The translations under genes and the position numbers were made by a program. A model generated the notes under the pieces. That model ran no database searches. It was not told the origin of the DNA and saw nothing but the letters and a program-made list of their open reading frames with translations. Positions 47,400-60,943 of a stretch of 64,000 nucleotides of DNA are shown here, in pieces. The DNA comes from Chaetorhynchus papuensis (lineage: Eukaryota; Chordata; Aves; Passeriformes; Rhipiduridae). Every line of letters begins with the position of its first letter. The first letter of the stretch is position 1. The DNA lies in the NCBI GenBank assembly GCA_013396525.1, contig VWYX01000400.1:570386-634385 (forward strand). Direction: 5' to 3'.

Positions 47400-48060
47400 T
47401 GGCAGGTGTCACCAGAATAGACCAAGTGCTAATCAAGAAAGTAAAATACTCAGATTTCCAGAAGTAAATGGTATTCACCCCAGAATGTTAAAGGAAGCCA
47501 GATACAAAATTGTTAAATACTAAGACTGGCTTTAATTTACCCTAGGGAATGACATGTGAAAAGTAATACATGAGTTAGTAAGAAGATTTGAGGCCATATG
47601 AATATCTGCACACAATTAGGTCTGAGGTTTACATAACTGTGACTGTCAAAAATTGTGGTAAAGAATAAAATCATTAGCTTAGAAAATATCAGGGGAAGTC
47701 AATATCTTTTATTTTAAAGGAAGTCATACTGGAGAAATAAATTAGAAATCTTTGAAAGACTTATTTTAATAAAGTGCACCTTGATTTCCAAACTCTTTTA
47801 AAATGACATTGTAAAACTTATTAAAGAAACTAAGCCACCATGGGATGAAATCAAGATCATAACAGGGATAAAAAGAAAATAGGTGAAAGATGATTACATT
47901 TGCAACTTATGAAAAGATTTTCTTGAATGTAAGACCAAATCCTGAATTGAGAGTTACCAATAAATTGATAAAAAGCCGGATAAAATTAAAGGTCAATCTA
48001 CATAATCCTGACTGGAAAATGGTCATAATTACAAAAAATTATAAACATTTATAAATTAGC
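47400..48060 (+). mobile_element. Ancient CR1-like LINE fragment
   Basis: Diverged sense RT text: GGTATTCACCCCAGAATGTT (DGIHPRML-like), AAATCTTTGAAAGACTTATT (FFER-like), ACCTTGATTTCCAAACTCTT (the LDFQ-F block that precedes catalysis), and AAGCCACCATGGGATGAAAT (K-HHGM-like). The order and spacing match CR1-clade reverse transcriptase. Its AT-rich spelling resembles reptilian CR1 rather than modern avian copies, so it is an old fossil with many frameshifts. Confidence 0.65.
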
Positions 48061-51000
48061 TATTCTAAGGTAAGACATCTTACAAGTAAATCTAATAATC
48101 TTTATAAATAAAGATTATACTATCTTTAGAAATAAATCTATAATAATGTTTTCATATTGTGCTGCTGTGTGAGAGGTAAATATCTCAAAACTTTCTTATA
48201 AATTAAAGGAAAAAGTAGTAAATATACTGATGCCACTGAACCTCCAGGACATACTCAAATTTTGAATAGGGGATACAATTCAGGAACCATGATATCTAAC
48301 AGGATATAATAAAATTCCTTAAAAAAAGTAGCAACAGGATGACAAAGATAACTGAAGTTACAGAGTAAGTATTGTACAATGAAAAGCAAATAAGTCTCTT
48401 TAGGCAGAAGAAAGGTGCTAAGGGGGAAAACCAGTGAATTATGTAAAATAATGAGTAAAGTAAAATAAAAAGAGATTGAGACGACAAGGAAAGATCAGTC
48501 ATTCTTTGTTTGTTACAACACAAGAATTCTTTCTTTTTGACAACACAAAAATCTCTGTTGCCCACACAAGTTTTCAGGCAGTGACAGAAGTTAAACAGGA
48601 GTAGGTGACAATATAACCCCATAAACTTTTTTCTGAAGCTCCTGGTGGTGGTCACTACTCAAAGACAAACTTAGAGAATCAATGGATCTTACATCAGAAA
48701 TAGTGCAGCCATTTCTGTGTTCTTACAGTAAGGATTTCTTGTTATTTTTGTAACATTCAAATTAACTGAAAGTCTGTGATGATGTGTTTCCAACTAATTT
48801 CTAGCATGCAGCTTATGTTTTTTTTTCTGATACGACAGAAAGCCCTTTGTTTTATTCTTGCTTGTACACTGGAGACACCATAAGGGAATTTTTGTTGTTA
48901 CTTTATTTTACCAATAATGGCAGCCACAGAAGCCCTTTGATGCTTAGCTTAAACTGTTTGTTCAACACAGGCCTGAGTTACTTAAAGTTCTAAATATCTA
49001 TTTAATACACTAAATATTCTACTATCATACTAGGGCAATCCTGAGATATTTTAGCAATCACTATTGTGTTTATGTTATACAACCATGGGATCCATCAAAC
49101 TCTTCAAAAGCACTTTCAGGCAGCCTGAGTTCTGTATTTGTATTCGTAATTTATCCCCCAAATGTATCTTGGTGTAATGCTACCAGGCATCAGATGAAGG
49201 CATCTGTCAGACTCTGGAGGATTTTGCCTGTGGTCAGACAGCCTCTTTTGTGTCTGCCTTTTTGATGAAGATCTTTGACTTGCAATATAATACCACAAAA
49301 AAAAAAAAAGAAAAAAAAAGATGAAGAAACCACCAATTTTGTATTCTTTAATGCTCTGAATCAAACTAATTGGTTATATTTTAAAACCAACACCAATAAA
49401 ATCCGTGTGAGTGAGGTACATGGGTAGTTAGGCTATATAAAATGCATCAAAAATAAAAAATAATCCCTAGAGCTGCTTAATTCTTTGACTCACCACGGGC
49501 CACAGGCTGCCGTTATAGACAAGAGCCACTATAGATTTTGATACAAAGAAATTAATAACTTCCACTTTGGTATCTTTTTTTTTTTACCTGCTAGGCAGGT
49601 TTTAGAGTTCAAACGATCTTTCTTTGCTTTAGAGATTTACCACTTTCCTGACCCTAGCAGTGTAGATTAGAAGACACATGAAAACATACTCAGTACAATA
49701 CATTCTTATCTTCTTTTAGTTTGGATAAAATCAAGGAAACTTATTTCCATTGCTTCAAAGACACCAACTTTTTGTTCAGAAATGTACCCACAGTTTTATT
49801 TCTTTAGACCTTTAAAATTCTGGAAATTCCTTTAAATTCATAGTGGAACTTTTTGTTGTTAAGCTGCCATTTTTATGCTGTGCTTATCAATTTAAGAAAT
49901 TGTCAGGCTACTTAATAGGATATGAACTTTAAACTTCACATCTACAGTGAAAATATAGGAAGGGGGAGTTATGTCATTTGCTAAGAGTAGATTTATACAA
50001 TATGTATTGGTTATATGTGAACTTACTCTGATGATGTGCAGGTCTGTGGGATTGTGAAAAATTACTTAGAACTTCTATTAATAAATCTCCTGGATGTTAA
50101 ATATCTGGGTTTATGTTCATCAATTTGCCCTAAGTGATCTAAAGAAGGTAAAGCAGGAATATAACTGTCCAGAGAGTCTAAATATAATAAGCTCATGTAC
50201 CTACAACTGCCCAGGATCAGGAATCTAAGGTACAAATGCAGGGGACAAACCCAATCAGCATACAAATGATTAGAACCATCTAAATTAGATGAGAGGAAAT
50301 ACTGAAAATCGGAAGATCGCGGGCTACATTTCATTGATGGTTATTTTGCCTAATATCTTTTTAATGTTAAAGGATCATAGACTACAAAATGTAATATATG
50401 AAACATTTTATGCAGAGCTAAACCCCAGAAATTTTGCATGATGAATGCCCAGATTAATAGATTAGAAAGTCATATTCCTTCTCGTACTGGTGCTCATGGT
50501 CTCTTTCTCTGGCTCAATGAACCTTTCATTCTTTGCTGCCTAATGACGCATTTCCAGCAATGGAGAATGTGTTCTGTGAAATATCGGCGTCGCAGTTTGG
50601 GCACCAGCTGCAAGGTTGATGAGTATAGCAAATGTAAAAGTTAAACATGAGTCTGCAGAGAGAGTATAGCATCATGAACTCACAAAGTAACACTTTTTTC
50701 AGTCCTTGGGCCAAAGGAAAATGTGGATCAAGATACCAATGTGATTTCTTTTTTTCCAGCAGAAATAACATGTTGTTGTAAAAAGAGGACAAGAGAACGT
50801 TGTGGATGTTATTAGAAAAGCTGCTATCTCATTTATGGGGAAGATATTTATTGGGAATCTTCATTTATGTTTACAATTTGTAAAGAATGGCATCAGCTTT
50901 AGGTACCTCTTATTGCCAAAACTTACTTTTTGAAGTTGCAGAGTTCTCTCAGGACGACTGGGGGCATGCCAAAATGCGATAGCATGATTAAAGTGATCTG

Positions 51001-53500
51001 ATACAGAAATAATGTACAGTTTATGTCCTTTGGAGTTTATTAATCAATTTTCCATTTAACTTCTAAGCACTCTTGTTAAAAGGTAGTTCCATAAATTTAG
51101 TCTTCTCCTACTTAAACATTTTATTTCATTTTCTGTCTACATTTTTTTTTCTTAGCTATTCTAAATGTATTTTTTCCTGCCCAGTCTTACCTGTAAATAA
51201 TTATTCTCTCTTTGTTGTCTAACAATTTTCCTGACTTCTCTTTGCAGCTAGTGGTTGTAGTTCTTAATTTCTGTGCTTAACAAGGATCCCTTGCAGATCC
51301 TTAACCCCCCATCCAACTCCTTGAAATTTCACTGAACACAATTATCAGAGGAAAATTAATAATTAGTAATAAGTGGTTTTTACATACATGAAATCTTTCT
51401 GACAGGGAAATTATGCAATGTGTTGTGCAGCATGAGTATTTTACCTCTGGGTAGTATGAAGAAAAACAAAGCCTTTGTAACAGTATAATTAGCTATTATT
51501 TTTGTTTTTGTAGGTCAATACTACTAATAATTCACCCTCATAAAAATAAATATCATTTCCCAATGCAAAAGGAAATAATTTTAAAGGATAGATGGCTGTA
51601 ATATAGCAATTTTCAATACAATGCAAGCAGGACTTCTTGATGATGTAGATATACACACACACAAAAAAGAGGAATTTGAAGAAAAAGTACTGAGAGTGAG
51701 AACAAATCTATGAGCTCCAGCTAAAAGCGACATGAAGGAGATATTGCAACCCATGATAATAAGAATGAGTAAGAAAAAATACGTTCCCAGAGATCAGGTA
51801 GAATCCTACAATAAGAGGAAAATTGTGAGAAGAAGGGAAATACAGAAGAGTAGCACTTATTAGAAGGTAGAAAATTATCGTATGAATGGGAGAGAAAGCT
51901 GGAATTGAGAATAAGATGAAACATGGGTAAAGAAAAGGAGGAAAATATGCATAAAAGAGTAAGTAGTAAGAAAGCACAGATGTAATTTCATCTCAGGTCT
52001 TACATTTTCATGTAAGGATTCAAAACTGAATCTTGAACCATAAAGTATTAAATAATTCAATATCTCTGTTTAATAAATAAAACCTCTCCTCCTATTAGAG
52101 AATGATTTTTGATTCTAAGACCCTCATTATATCATCTTGTTTATGATCTGAAATACAGTGATCAGGGCTCAAGCCCCACCGTATTTCTTCTGGAAAGTTA
52201 TATTAACAGGCTGGACAGGTTTGGCCATGAACTGTATTGGCAGATCAAAAATTACATGAATTAATAGGATGTAAAATATATAGCTGCTTTTGACAACCTC
52301 TTTTTCATTAATTTGAACCATAAACAATTATCCATTGTTTGACTGTATATTACTCAAGAGAAATATTGAGACCATGAGAAAAGCAAATTACGTGGCAAAG
52401 GTTCATTGTACCCAAAGTTAAACTCAGCTGAACACAAAAAGAATTTCTTGCTTAAATATTTTCTAGCATCTCTTATAAAAAAGAATTTTGACACTTCAGC
52501 CCTCATCCAAAATAGGTTAAGATAAATGTTAAAGAGAAGTACACTCTCAGCAAAGTTTCTGCATTTAAACTGTCCACCTTAGAAAGCCTGATATCAGTTA
52601 TTCAAAAGTCGTGCTTATTGATGCACTCATGTCTAAAGTATTTGTCACTCCAAGGAGTTTGAAATTACTTAACGAAAATTCTAGTACATGCATTATTTAT
52701 GCTTCTGTAGCCTCTATTCAAATTTGACTTTGGCAGAACTTTTAACCTGTATGTCATGCATCCCTCTCATATCTTCCTCAACATATTTTAGTGTATCTTC
52801 TCATAAATCCTGTCTATTTTAAGTATATAGTACAAATTATGTTTCACAGAGTGAGGGAGTGGATTTAAAGAACTAAAGATTTAAATGATTCTCCCAAGTT
52901 ATACATGAAAACTGTGAAAACAAATGGATTGAATCTCAGTCAACCTGAACTGTCTACCCAGACAGTAGAGTGCAGATGGATCTCCCTTTAAGATGAATTC
53001 AGAACAAATCTGGAACGTAAGATGAAATACAAGAAATATAAGAAATATGAATTACCCCTAGGTCTTATAACACAGATTTATTTTATATCCCAGTTTAACA
53101 TTTTGGACACTAAACCATTCCAAATATGTGTAATTTAAGAAAACTCTTCAAAAACGTGTGATTCAAGACAGCTCTTTTGCCTCAACAGGTATATTTCTTT
53201 CCACTGAAAATTTATTTTCTTATTGATTGTTTAAAACAGCCTCCAGACTCACTTGCAGTTCATGATCTTACTCTACTTAAATCCTGAGCCACATAGCTCT
53301 GCATGTAGACTTTTTTTTTTCTTTTTGAGGGAAAGAAGATGTTTCATTATGTTTACAATAAAAGGTGATCAAAAAACCTTGAAAGTCTGAGTTTTTAATA
53401 ATGTTATTTGTCATTTAATTATATTGTTGATAGACTGACTTAAGAAAAGAATAAAAACAAATACTAATATTTATCAGAGTCTTAAGATTCTTGCCCTTTG
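48061..53500. other. Intergenic desert; poly(A) run at 49297-49319
   Basis: No gene or transposon was recognised. Contents noted: an A-run with one G (49297-49319), a purine-rich plus strand around 51730-51975, and a short CA repeat near 51654-51664. ORFs are at chance length. Confidence 0.45.
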
Positions 53501-53506
53501 ATTCTG

Positions 53507-53547
53507 CACAAGTGTGTGGCACAAGAATCACACACAAGTGTGTGGCA
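53507..53547. repeat. 26-bp local tandem duplication
   Basis: CACAAGTGTGTGGCA occurs at 53507 and again at 53533, a period of 26 bp. It is a small replication-slippage-type duplication. Confidence 0.85.
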
Positions 53548-56500
53548 AGTTTAAAATATGCAAGCTAACCCCCTAACTGTGTTATCATATTCACTTAAAA
53601 GAATCACCTCTGCAACACATAAAAACAGGCATATTTATTTTTGCACAGTGACATTTTCAAGATTCAAATTTCTTAGAAACAATTTGTGCCAAACAAAGGT
53701 TAAGAGTTTAACATTGTGCTCTATTGTCTTCACTTGCATTCTATACATACATGTCCAAGATGTAACAGAACCATGATAAAAGCATAACATTCAGTAAACT
53801 GCTCTGCAAATATTGCAAAACTTAGGACAGCTTAATTGAATGTATTTACAACCATATTTATACATTTTCTTAATGTATTTATTGTCTTACATTCCAAAAC
53901 ATTGTACACTTACTTTGCTCTGAAGTCCCTTTCCATACTAAGTGAACTCATATGTCAGCATCCCAAGGGATTTCTTCAATACTGATTTTGTTTTGTGCTG
54001 AAGCTTCAAGACTTCTGACTGGACCCATTTGATGCAAAAGTCCTATAATACATCTGCAAACAGTTGCATGCTCATATGACAGCACCGGAATTTTTATATT
54101 TATGACATGTTGATAACCACATCATTCCTGCTTTAACTACATCCCTCTTGCTTTAAAGACTCAGCCCTCATTTTCCAGTCTCTTCCTCAAAGCAAGCAGC
54201 CGTAATCTGATACAAGCTCTTTTGGTATGTAAGATGAAGGCAGAAGCATTTTAGTTAAAGAACAAGTCACCATTAGCATAAGACGGCTGACATTGAGTTT
54301 AGACTAGATCATTCTAGAAAAATTATTTCCCCCCCACCCCCAGTTAATGGAGACATTCAATCTGTGCATAACAGTTACTTCTGCGCCATTTTGGTTACAG
54401 CTCTTCCTCTGTCTAATTCTAATTTTACAATTAATCATAATTTATGACAATACAAAATATTGAATGTACAATGAAATTAAAAAGTACATGGAAATTATCT
54501 GTTTACTTTTCCGGTTGCCTTTTTTTTGTTGCTGTTTTTTGGTTTTTCAGGGTATTTTTGTTGCTTTTTAGGAGGGAAGAGGGGAAAGATAGCAGTCAAG
54601 CAAGTAAAGTTTATTGAAAATCTTGGTTTCATTTTCTTTAAATATTTTTTAATAACTCTGAGTCAGTTCCCTAAAGTCAACTAAACATAACCAAAGATAT
54701 GTTAAGTACCTAGCAGAGAAAATACATTTTTAAAAGCTTATGTGTTTTGTAATCTCATTCCAGCAGAATCCTGACATGTATTTTTCTGCAAGGATCCAGA
54801 CCCATTAACATGTGTTGCATAAAAATGTCTTATGTTGAATACAGCCACAATTTAGAAAAATGGAATAAAAAATAAACATCTGATTTTAAAGAGCAAAGAA
54901 AATGGTCTGTGATTTTAGAAGGTGCTGAACATCCACAATTTATGATGAAATCAACAATTAATCCAGTGCTTTTGCACTTTGTGCAGAACTGCACAAAGAC
55001 CGTGAACTTTCATAAAAACAACAAAGAAATTCACCTCCAATAGCTGTACAATGGATATTATTTCAAAAGTTACATTTGATCACAAAAAGTATATATCCCT
55101 TTAACTGTTTATATATTGAGCTGGCCAAGAATATGTAGTATGGTGTAAGATACTTGTGAGATAAATGACAATGTGGATAAATCTTTAAGAAAGTCAAACA
55201 GATTTACAACTTCAGACAGATCATACTATTGGCATTTTTCTACACTTCATTGTTGGTATTTCTACTAATTTAGGTGCCTAAATCTGGGTTATTCTCATTG
55301 TCTCCTTTATAAATCAAAGAGGAAAACAATGCATTTCAAGCAGGTGATTTTTCTGTATGCCTACATTTGGATGAGGTGACCCATCTGGTGGGAGGAAACT
55401 GCTTTTCTCCAGTTTTTCTCTTCCTACACAAGGGCATGGAATAAAGATGCCCATTGATTACAGCAATCCTAAGTTTTTTAAATAATCCTATTTCATGTTC
55501 TGAAGGTTTAAGTTCAGTTATATATATATGTTCTGCAGGTTACTGTATTAAATTGCTCCCTTATCCCTGAAATCTAGGATATCTAAAATTTAGGCAGCCA
55601 GGAGCTGCAGCTACAATTTTCTGAATATTTTTCTCCCTCTAGGTTAACAAGGAGATATCTTTTGCTTATTTTTTCATGTCATTTGAAAGCTCCAAATTAT
55701 CCACTCTCTCAATATCATAAGAGTGTTTGATTTCAGAACAGAGAAATTTTTTTTTGTTCAATGCATATGAGTCTTGCAGTTATGTTCTAAATTAAATTCC
55801 TGTCATAGTTATTGGAAATAAATATTTGTGGGGCCAGTTCCTTCTAGGCATTTATCAAAGGGTAGAGATTCATCTTATCCAACTTAAGTATTTCTGTCTG
55901 AACTAGTCATTTTAGGCACTTTTGCAGTCAATGGAGAGAAACACACTTTTAAAGTGTGATTTATGCCACCTTATTAATGAGATGAATCATGTTCTGGAAA
56001 TAGTGATTTTGCTACTCTGGCTATAAGAAAATCCTTTGGATGTAAAATTCCGATGTGGACATTTACACAGTAGATATTTATATTTAAGAACACTCTTTAT
56101 TATGAAATGGATATTTATTCATTCAGCCTGCAATAGCAAGTCTTCTTTCTCTTTTACCTTTCATATGGAACAAATGACCTTTTAAAACTAATTGATATCC
56201 TGGAAAATACACAGGTGTAGAAACAAGAAAAAAAACAAACCCAAAACTTAAGCCAAATAGTCTTGGTTTTCACATTATGTCTATATGTGAGATTTTCCAC
56301 GATGTGACTGAAATGTGCCACTCAAACCTTTACAAAATTGCACTCAGAAACATTTTACTGTTAAATAGAAAAGCAAACCCAAAAAGCCTACATTAGGTGA
56401 TAGCAACTAATGTAGGTGATTTTTTTCAATAACTGCTGAGTAAGGGTAATTCAGTCCTGACTCGCTTACAGAACAAATTTTTGACTGAAGTGATGCACAA

Positions 56501-56731
56501 AAGCTGATTTTCCTTATGAACAGGATCTCTCCAAGATAGCATTTCCCATACTTGCCAGCATTAATGAGTGTTAATGGATTGCGCTCTCACACCTGTGTTC
56601 ACTATTTGTATCATTCATTGGACAGTCAAGGTTAATATTTTCAAGCTTAAGCAACTTGAAGTAAAATATTTTTAAATTCAGCCTTTCCCATCCCACAGGT
56701 CGGTTGTAAGGTAGTGGCACTGTGTAAATAT
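53548..56731. other. Intergenic desert; palindrome at 54977-54998
   Basis: AT-rich, with a C-run near 54329-54341, a T/G-rich stretch near 54518-54570 and the near-palindrome CTTTGTGCAG-AA-CTGCACAAAG at 54977-54998. No gene or transposon recognised. Confidence 0.5.
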
Positions 56732-56777
56732 GCATACATACATACATACATACATATATANTATATATATATATATG
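56732..56777. repeat. (CATA)n(TA)n microsatellite with ambiguous base
   Basis: CATA tetranucleotides pass into TA dinucleotides. An N at 56761 inside the repeat marks an unresolved base or contig join, so repeat length is unreliable. Confidence 0.95.
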
Positions 56778-58664
56778 GGATCACGGATTCTATTTGCCCA
56801 CAAAAAGGTGTCTAATATCATCTGGAATACTTTACAGCCCATTCAAACTTCTGTTACCAGTACAAAACTTCACCTGTGTCATACCTTCAGCCCAGTGTGA
56901 ATGACTTAGATTTGGGCATCTCACATGGTATCAGACACTTATGTGGGGTGGCTAAACTGAATGCTCATCTATTTAATTGAAACATCTCACCTTTGGAACA
57001 AGATTTCTTCCTGGAGGCCATCAAAGGCTCTTCAGTGACTTTTGTTGGGGACATTAGAAACAGCTCACTAAAGATATCACCAGCCCCTAACACACAACCT
57101 AGGCCACTTAAGAGAAGAAGACTGAACCTGAACCTGGTTCACTGACCTAATTCTGAGGAGTACTAGACTTCTGCAAGAGAGGATTTATTACCATCATTAT
57201 TTTAATTTTTGTGCATTTTTTAAGCATCGTGTCATCATGGGAAGTCTGGGAAAATATGGGGTGATAGAAGTGTAAGTTGCTCCTACCTCAGCTTTGACTA
57301 CTTTTGCAGCTCTTAGTGGGTGATGAATTTGGCAGCTCCACAGATTCCCCAAGGTGAAGCTGTGAATAGCCAGTGATTTAAGGCTGTGTTGTTCCCTGTC
57401 ACTACAATTCTTACCTAGTAATTTTCTTTATGGTTTAGTGTCCAATAGCTGTACTCCTACATGTGGAAATCAAACTTTTGCTGATTTAACAATTTTCAGT
57501 CGTTTCTCTGTCCCAAAGTGTAGCCAATCCCCATGAACTATGAAGCAGAACAGTAATGAGGAAATTTGCAATAAAATGCAAGGTTATGCCAATCTGAGCG
57601 ACTTTACACTGGAGTTAGAACAAAGCTGAAGAATAATTATTCTGCTGAATATTTTACACATTCTCATTGAAGTTAGCACAGATATACTACATGGATGATC
57701 TGTTTTTAGAGAAATATATCTGGAGTTACTTTTACATATTGAGATTCTGAGCAGGCAGTAAGCCTGCATTACCTAGCCTATGTACATTTTCTTGGTACAG
57801 TAAATGCAAAAAATCCAAGAACTTTATATTTCAAGAATTTAAATTATGCAATCTATTATTGTTATTTTATAACAGTTACAAGAGCTTTTTTAAAGTTTTT
57901 GTGGAAATGCCTTCTCTATTTATTCCTCATGAATTAAGTAATGCAAAGTCATAGATAACAGGTCACCTTCAGATACCTTCAGATCTTTTTGTTGCCTTTT
58001 TTGTGACTTTGATAGCAATGCAAAATTTTCTATAAAATTGGATCAAATAATGTCAATACTAAAGAGCTCCACTAAAGAATAGCTATTAATTGACATTTTG
58101 CTATGTAGATATTTCCTAATATGGATTGTATGTCTAGCATCCATCATTGTCAATAATAAAAACTGTAAATATAAAAAATAATTAAAAGGAATAATCCAAA
58201 ACTGCAAGGTAATCAACAGTTCCAGAAGCAGTAGAGGATCACAAGGTTCGTATTTATCTTTTAAAATGGATTTTTTAACACTACAATATTTGTAGAAACA
58301 CATCAAAAGTGTAATAAAAAATTTACCTATTTTTCTTTATTTTTTCTGTTGAGTTCAACTTGAACTCAATACAGTCTCAAAGAGTGTCTAGAAAAGTATA
58401 CTCTTGAAGTTTAGCCATCTAGCATTTTGAGATAAATTAAATCAGAAAGATTAATTAATTTGAAAAACAGAGACATAATGTGCTGTGGTATTTTTCTTTA
58501 TTTTGTTCACTTAACCAATTAAAGCCCTGAAAAAATGTAATTTCTCTTATGATTTCTTTAATAATTTTATTAATAAATATTAATGGCACTGCTGCAGCTA
58601 TAACATTTTCCTCTTCTGGGAAACCTGCTTTTAGGTATTGCTTCCATAAGCACATCAAGAAGCA
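56778..58664. other. Intergenic, unassigned
   Basis: No recognisable gene, RNA or transposon. Confidence 0.5.
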
Positions 58665-58782
58665 AATTTGGCCAGTTTGGATGGGGCTCTGAGAAATCTG
58701 GTCTAGTGGAAGGTGTCCCTGTTCATAGCAGTGTGACTCTATGTGATTCTATGTGATTCTATGAGTCATTCTATGATCCTAT
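58665..58782 (+). mobile_element. CR1 LINE 3' tail with expanded octamer
   Basis: Short 3' end: GTTTGGATGGGGCTCTGAGA, then CTGGTCTAGTGGAAGGTGTC and CCTGTTCATAGCAGTGTGA, joined to six degenerate copies of the ATTCTATG-type tail unit (58737-58782). The normal segment between GGCAG and the tail is missing. Confidence 0.93.
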
Positions 58783-60937
58783 GATTTCTTTGCAAAAATC
58801 TGAGAATGATCACTTTCTGACAGTATTGCATTTTCTAACTTGTAATAAAAATCTGGATGGACTCATCCATTTAAAAATAACTTTTGTAGCGTTCACGTCC
58901 TTGGCCTTCTTTCTGTCTCAAACCAGTGGCAGCAAAAAGGAAATTAATAAAATTTCTAATAAATCATAAATAAGTAAAAAAGGAATTTTTGACACATAAA
59001 ACAGAGAAATGGAAGACTTCTCAGTAGTCCCAGAGGGTCTTAATTTTAATTACTTCAGAGGACTGTGATTTTAATTATTTTTACTTGTGTTTGGTTAGTT
59101 CAAAAGATGTTCAAGTATAAAGGCAGACAGCAATAAGAAAAAATGGATCTAATTCCTATGTATAAATCCAGGCTAATGTGAAACATAGACATTCTAGTAA
59201 AGCTGGTTGATGTTCTTGAAAAAAAATTGGCAAGACGGAGAAAAAGCTAACATTTTAGAGCATAGAATATTAAACTATTCATTCTTAATTAGACTATTAA
59301 ACCAGAACATTAAACTAGTAAACTTAAAAACAGTTTTTTGCAGGATTTAGTAATTGATTTCACTAAAATTAATGTTTGTTGCAGCTCTGATTTCACTGTG
59401 AGTTTCACACTTGGAAATCAGAGATTATGTGAGACAAAAGAAACCATGCTGGATCAACAAGAAGATCATCTGTTTTTTGAAAAGACAGCAGCTTTTCCTG
59501 TAAACCTAATATTGTTTAGCACAGTTCAGTGTATCAGAAGAGATTTTAACTCATACATAAAAAATGGGTCTTAATGAATCACAGAAATCAAGACTGCGAT
59601 TATATGTTACTTGGATTTAAATACATTCACTTTGAAAACAAAGGTAAAACTATTATTATTTTTTTAATAAGAGTTAACATAATTGTAAGAAAAAAATAAT
59701 TAAAAATTCTTCATAAATTCTCTTTAGAAGAGACTTGTAGCAGCTGTATAAAAAAGAATATGAAAGCCAATTGGCTCTTATTGTGGCTAGATTTTACATA
59801 ATCAAAATAAAACAAATAATAATTTATTCTTTCAAATAAGAGAAGTAAAATAGAGTTAAAAATTTCACATGAGAATAATTTTGGTAAAATAAAGGCAAAT
59901 TGAAAAAGTGGAAAAGAAAACTGAGAATCAAAAATAAAATTGCGAATAAATGGAGGAAAATAACGATCAAAGCACAGAAAACAAACCTGCTCCAGAATGA
60001 AATTAACAGAAATAATCCGATTTTGAAGATCAGTATATCGGTAGAACAATCATATTTCTATTGTGTATGAATATAATGAAATCAAAAGAAAGTTCTGGGA
60101 AGAGAATTCAATTTCTAAGTTCATTAGGTATCTCTGTAGGAGAACTGAATGCCAATATCTATATTTAATTACAATTATAATTCTAGAATCTTCTTCATTT
60201 GGTCTCCAGAACTTGTGTTTATGTGAAGTAAAATCTTTAGAGAGGTAACATCTTTTATTCAAGAACTTGTAGCTGGAGAAAAATTGATATGCTTGTCTGT
60301 GAAAGACTAATTGCAATTCAAAAGGCAACTGGCTGTGGAAAATGAATATTGAAGTCTTTTCAGCTGATTCCAAATTGGGACAGAGAAATATTTAAAAGAT
60401 TTAAATCTGTATACTTAGGCTTCAGAATTGTAATTCCGCTTATGTCAGTAAACAAAGATCTCCACGCATACTGATGCTGTTAGACACATCTTCAAATCAG
60501 ATGTCCCAAGATAGAAGCTCTACGTATTTTTTCATCTCAAATGATTGCAAAGGTTTCCACTAAGAAAACCCATTTTAGTGCAACCAAAATTCCTTCTCAA
60601 AATTGCTAGTGACAGAGGATTGTGAGGTTACTGCTTTTGGACCATAAAATGTTTCCGACAGGATCAGCAGGGCTTTAGAGAAGTATATTTGGTGTCGTGT
60701 TCCCAGAAACTGTGCCTCCCTGAATAGCAGAATTTCATATTCCTAAGTGGCCTTAGGTTCTAAGTGATTCAGCTGAGCAGACAGAAAGCATCAGCATCAA
60801 ATCTAATGCCAAAGCAAAAGCTCAAAGTATCATTACTGGCAGAAGTTATCAACCCTAAAGGGAAGCACAGACGACACTATATTTACCATATGAACCTTAT
60901 TAGAAAAAATGGTTTAATTTTCCTTATTCCACTTGCA
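58783..60937. other. Intergenic, AT-rich
   Basis: Region between the CR1 tail and the presumed KLHL1 mRNA end. No repeat or gene recognised. Confidence 0.5.
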
Positions 60938-60943
60938 TTTATT
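60938..60943 (-). terminator. KLHL1: Candidate polyadenylation signal AATAAA for KLHL1
   Basis: This is the first canonical hexamer on the transcribed strand after the KLHL1 stop, about 1.07 kb downstream. An ATTAAA lies shortly beyond it near 60913. No GU-rich downstream element was confirmed, and mammalian KLHL1 may use more distal sites. Confidence 0.4.
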
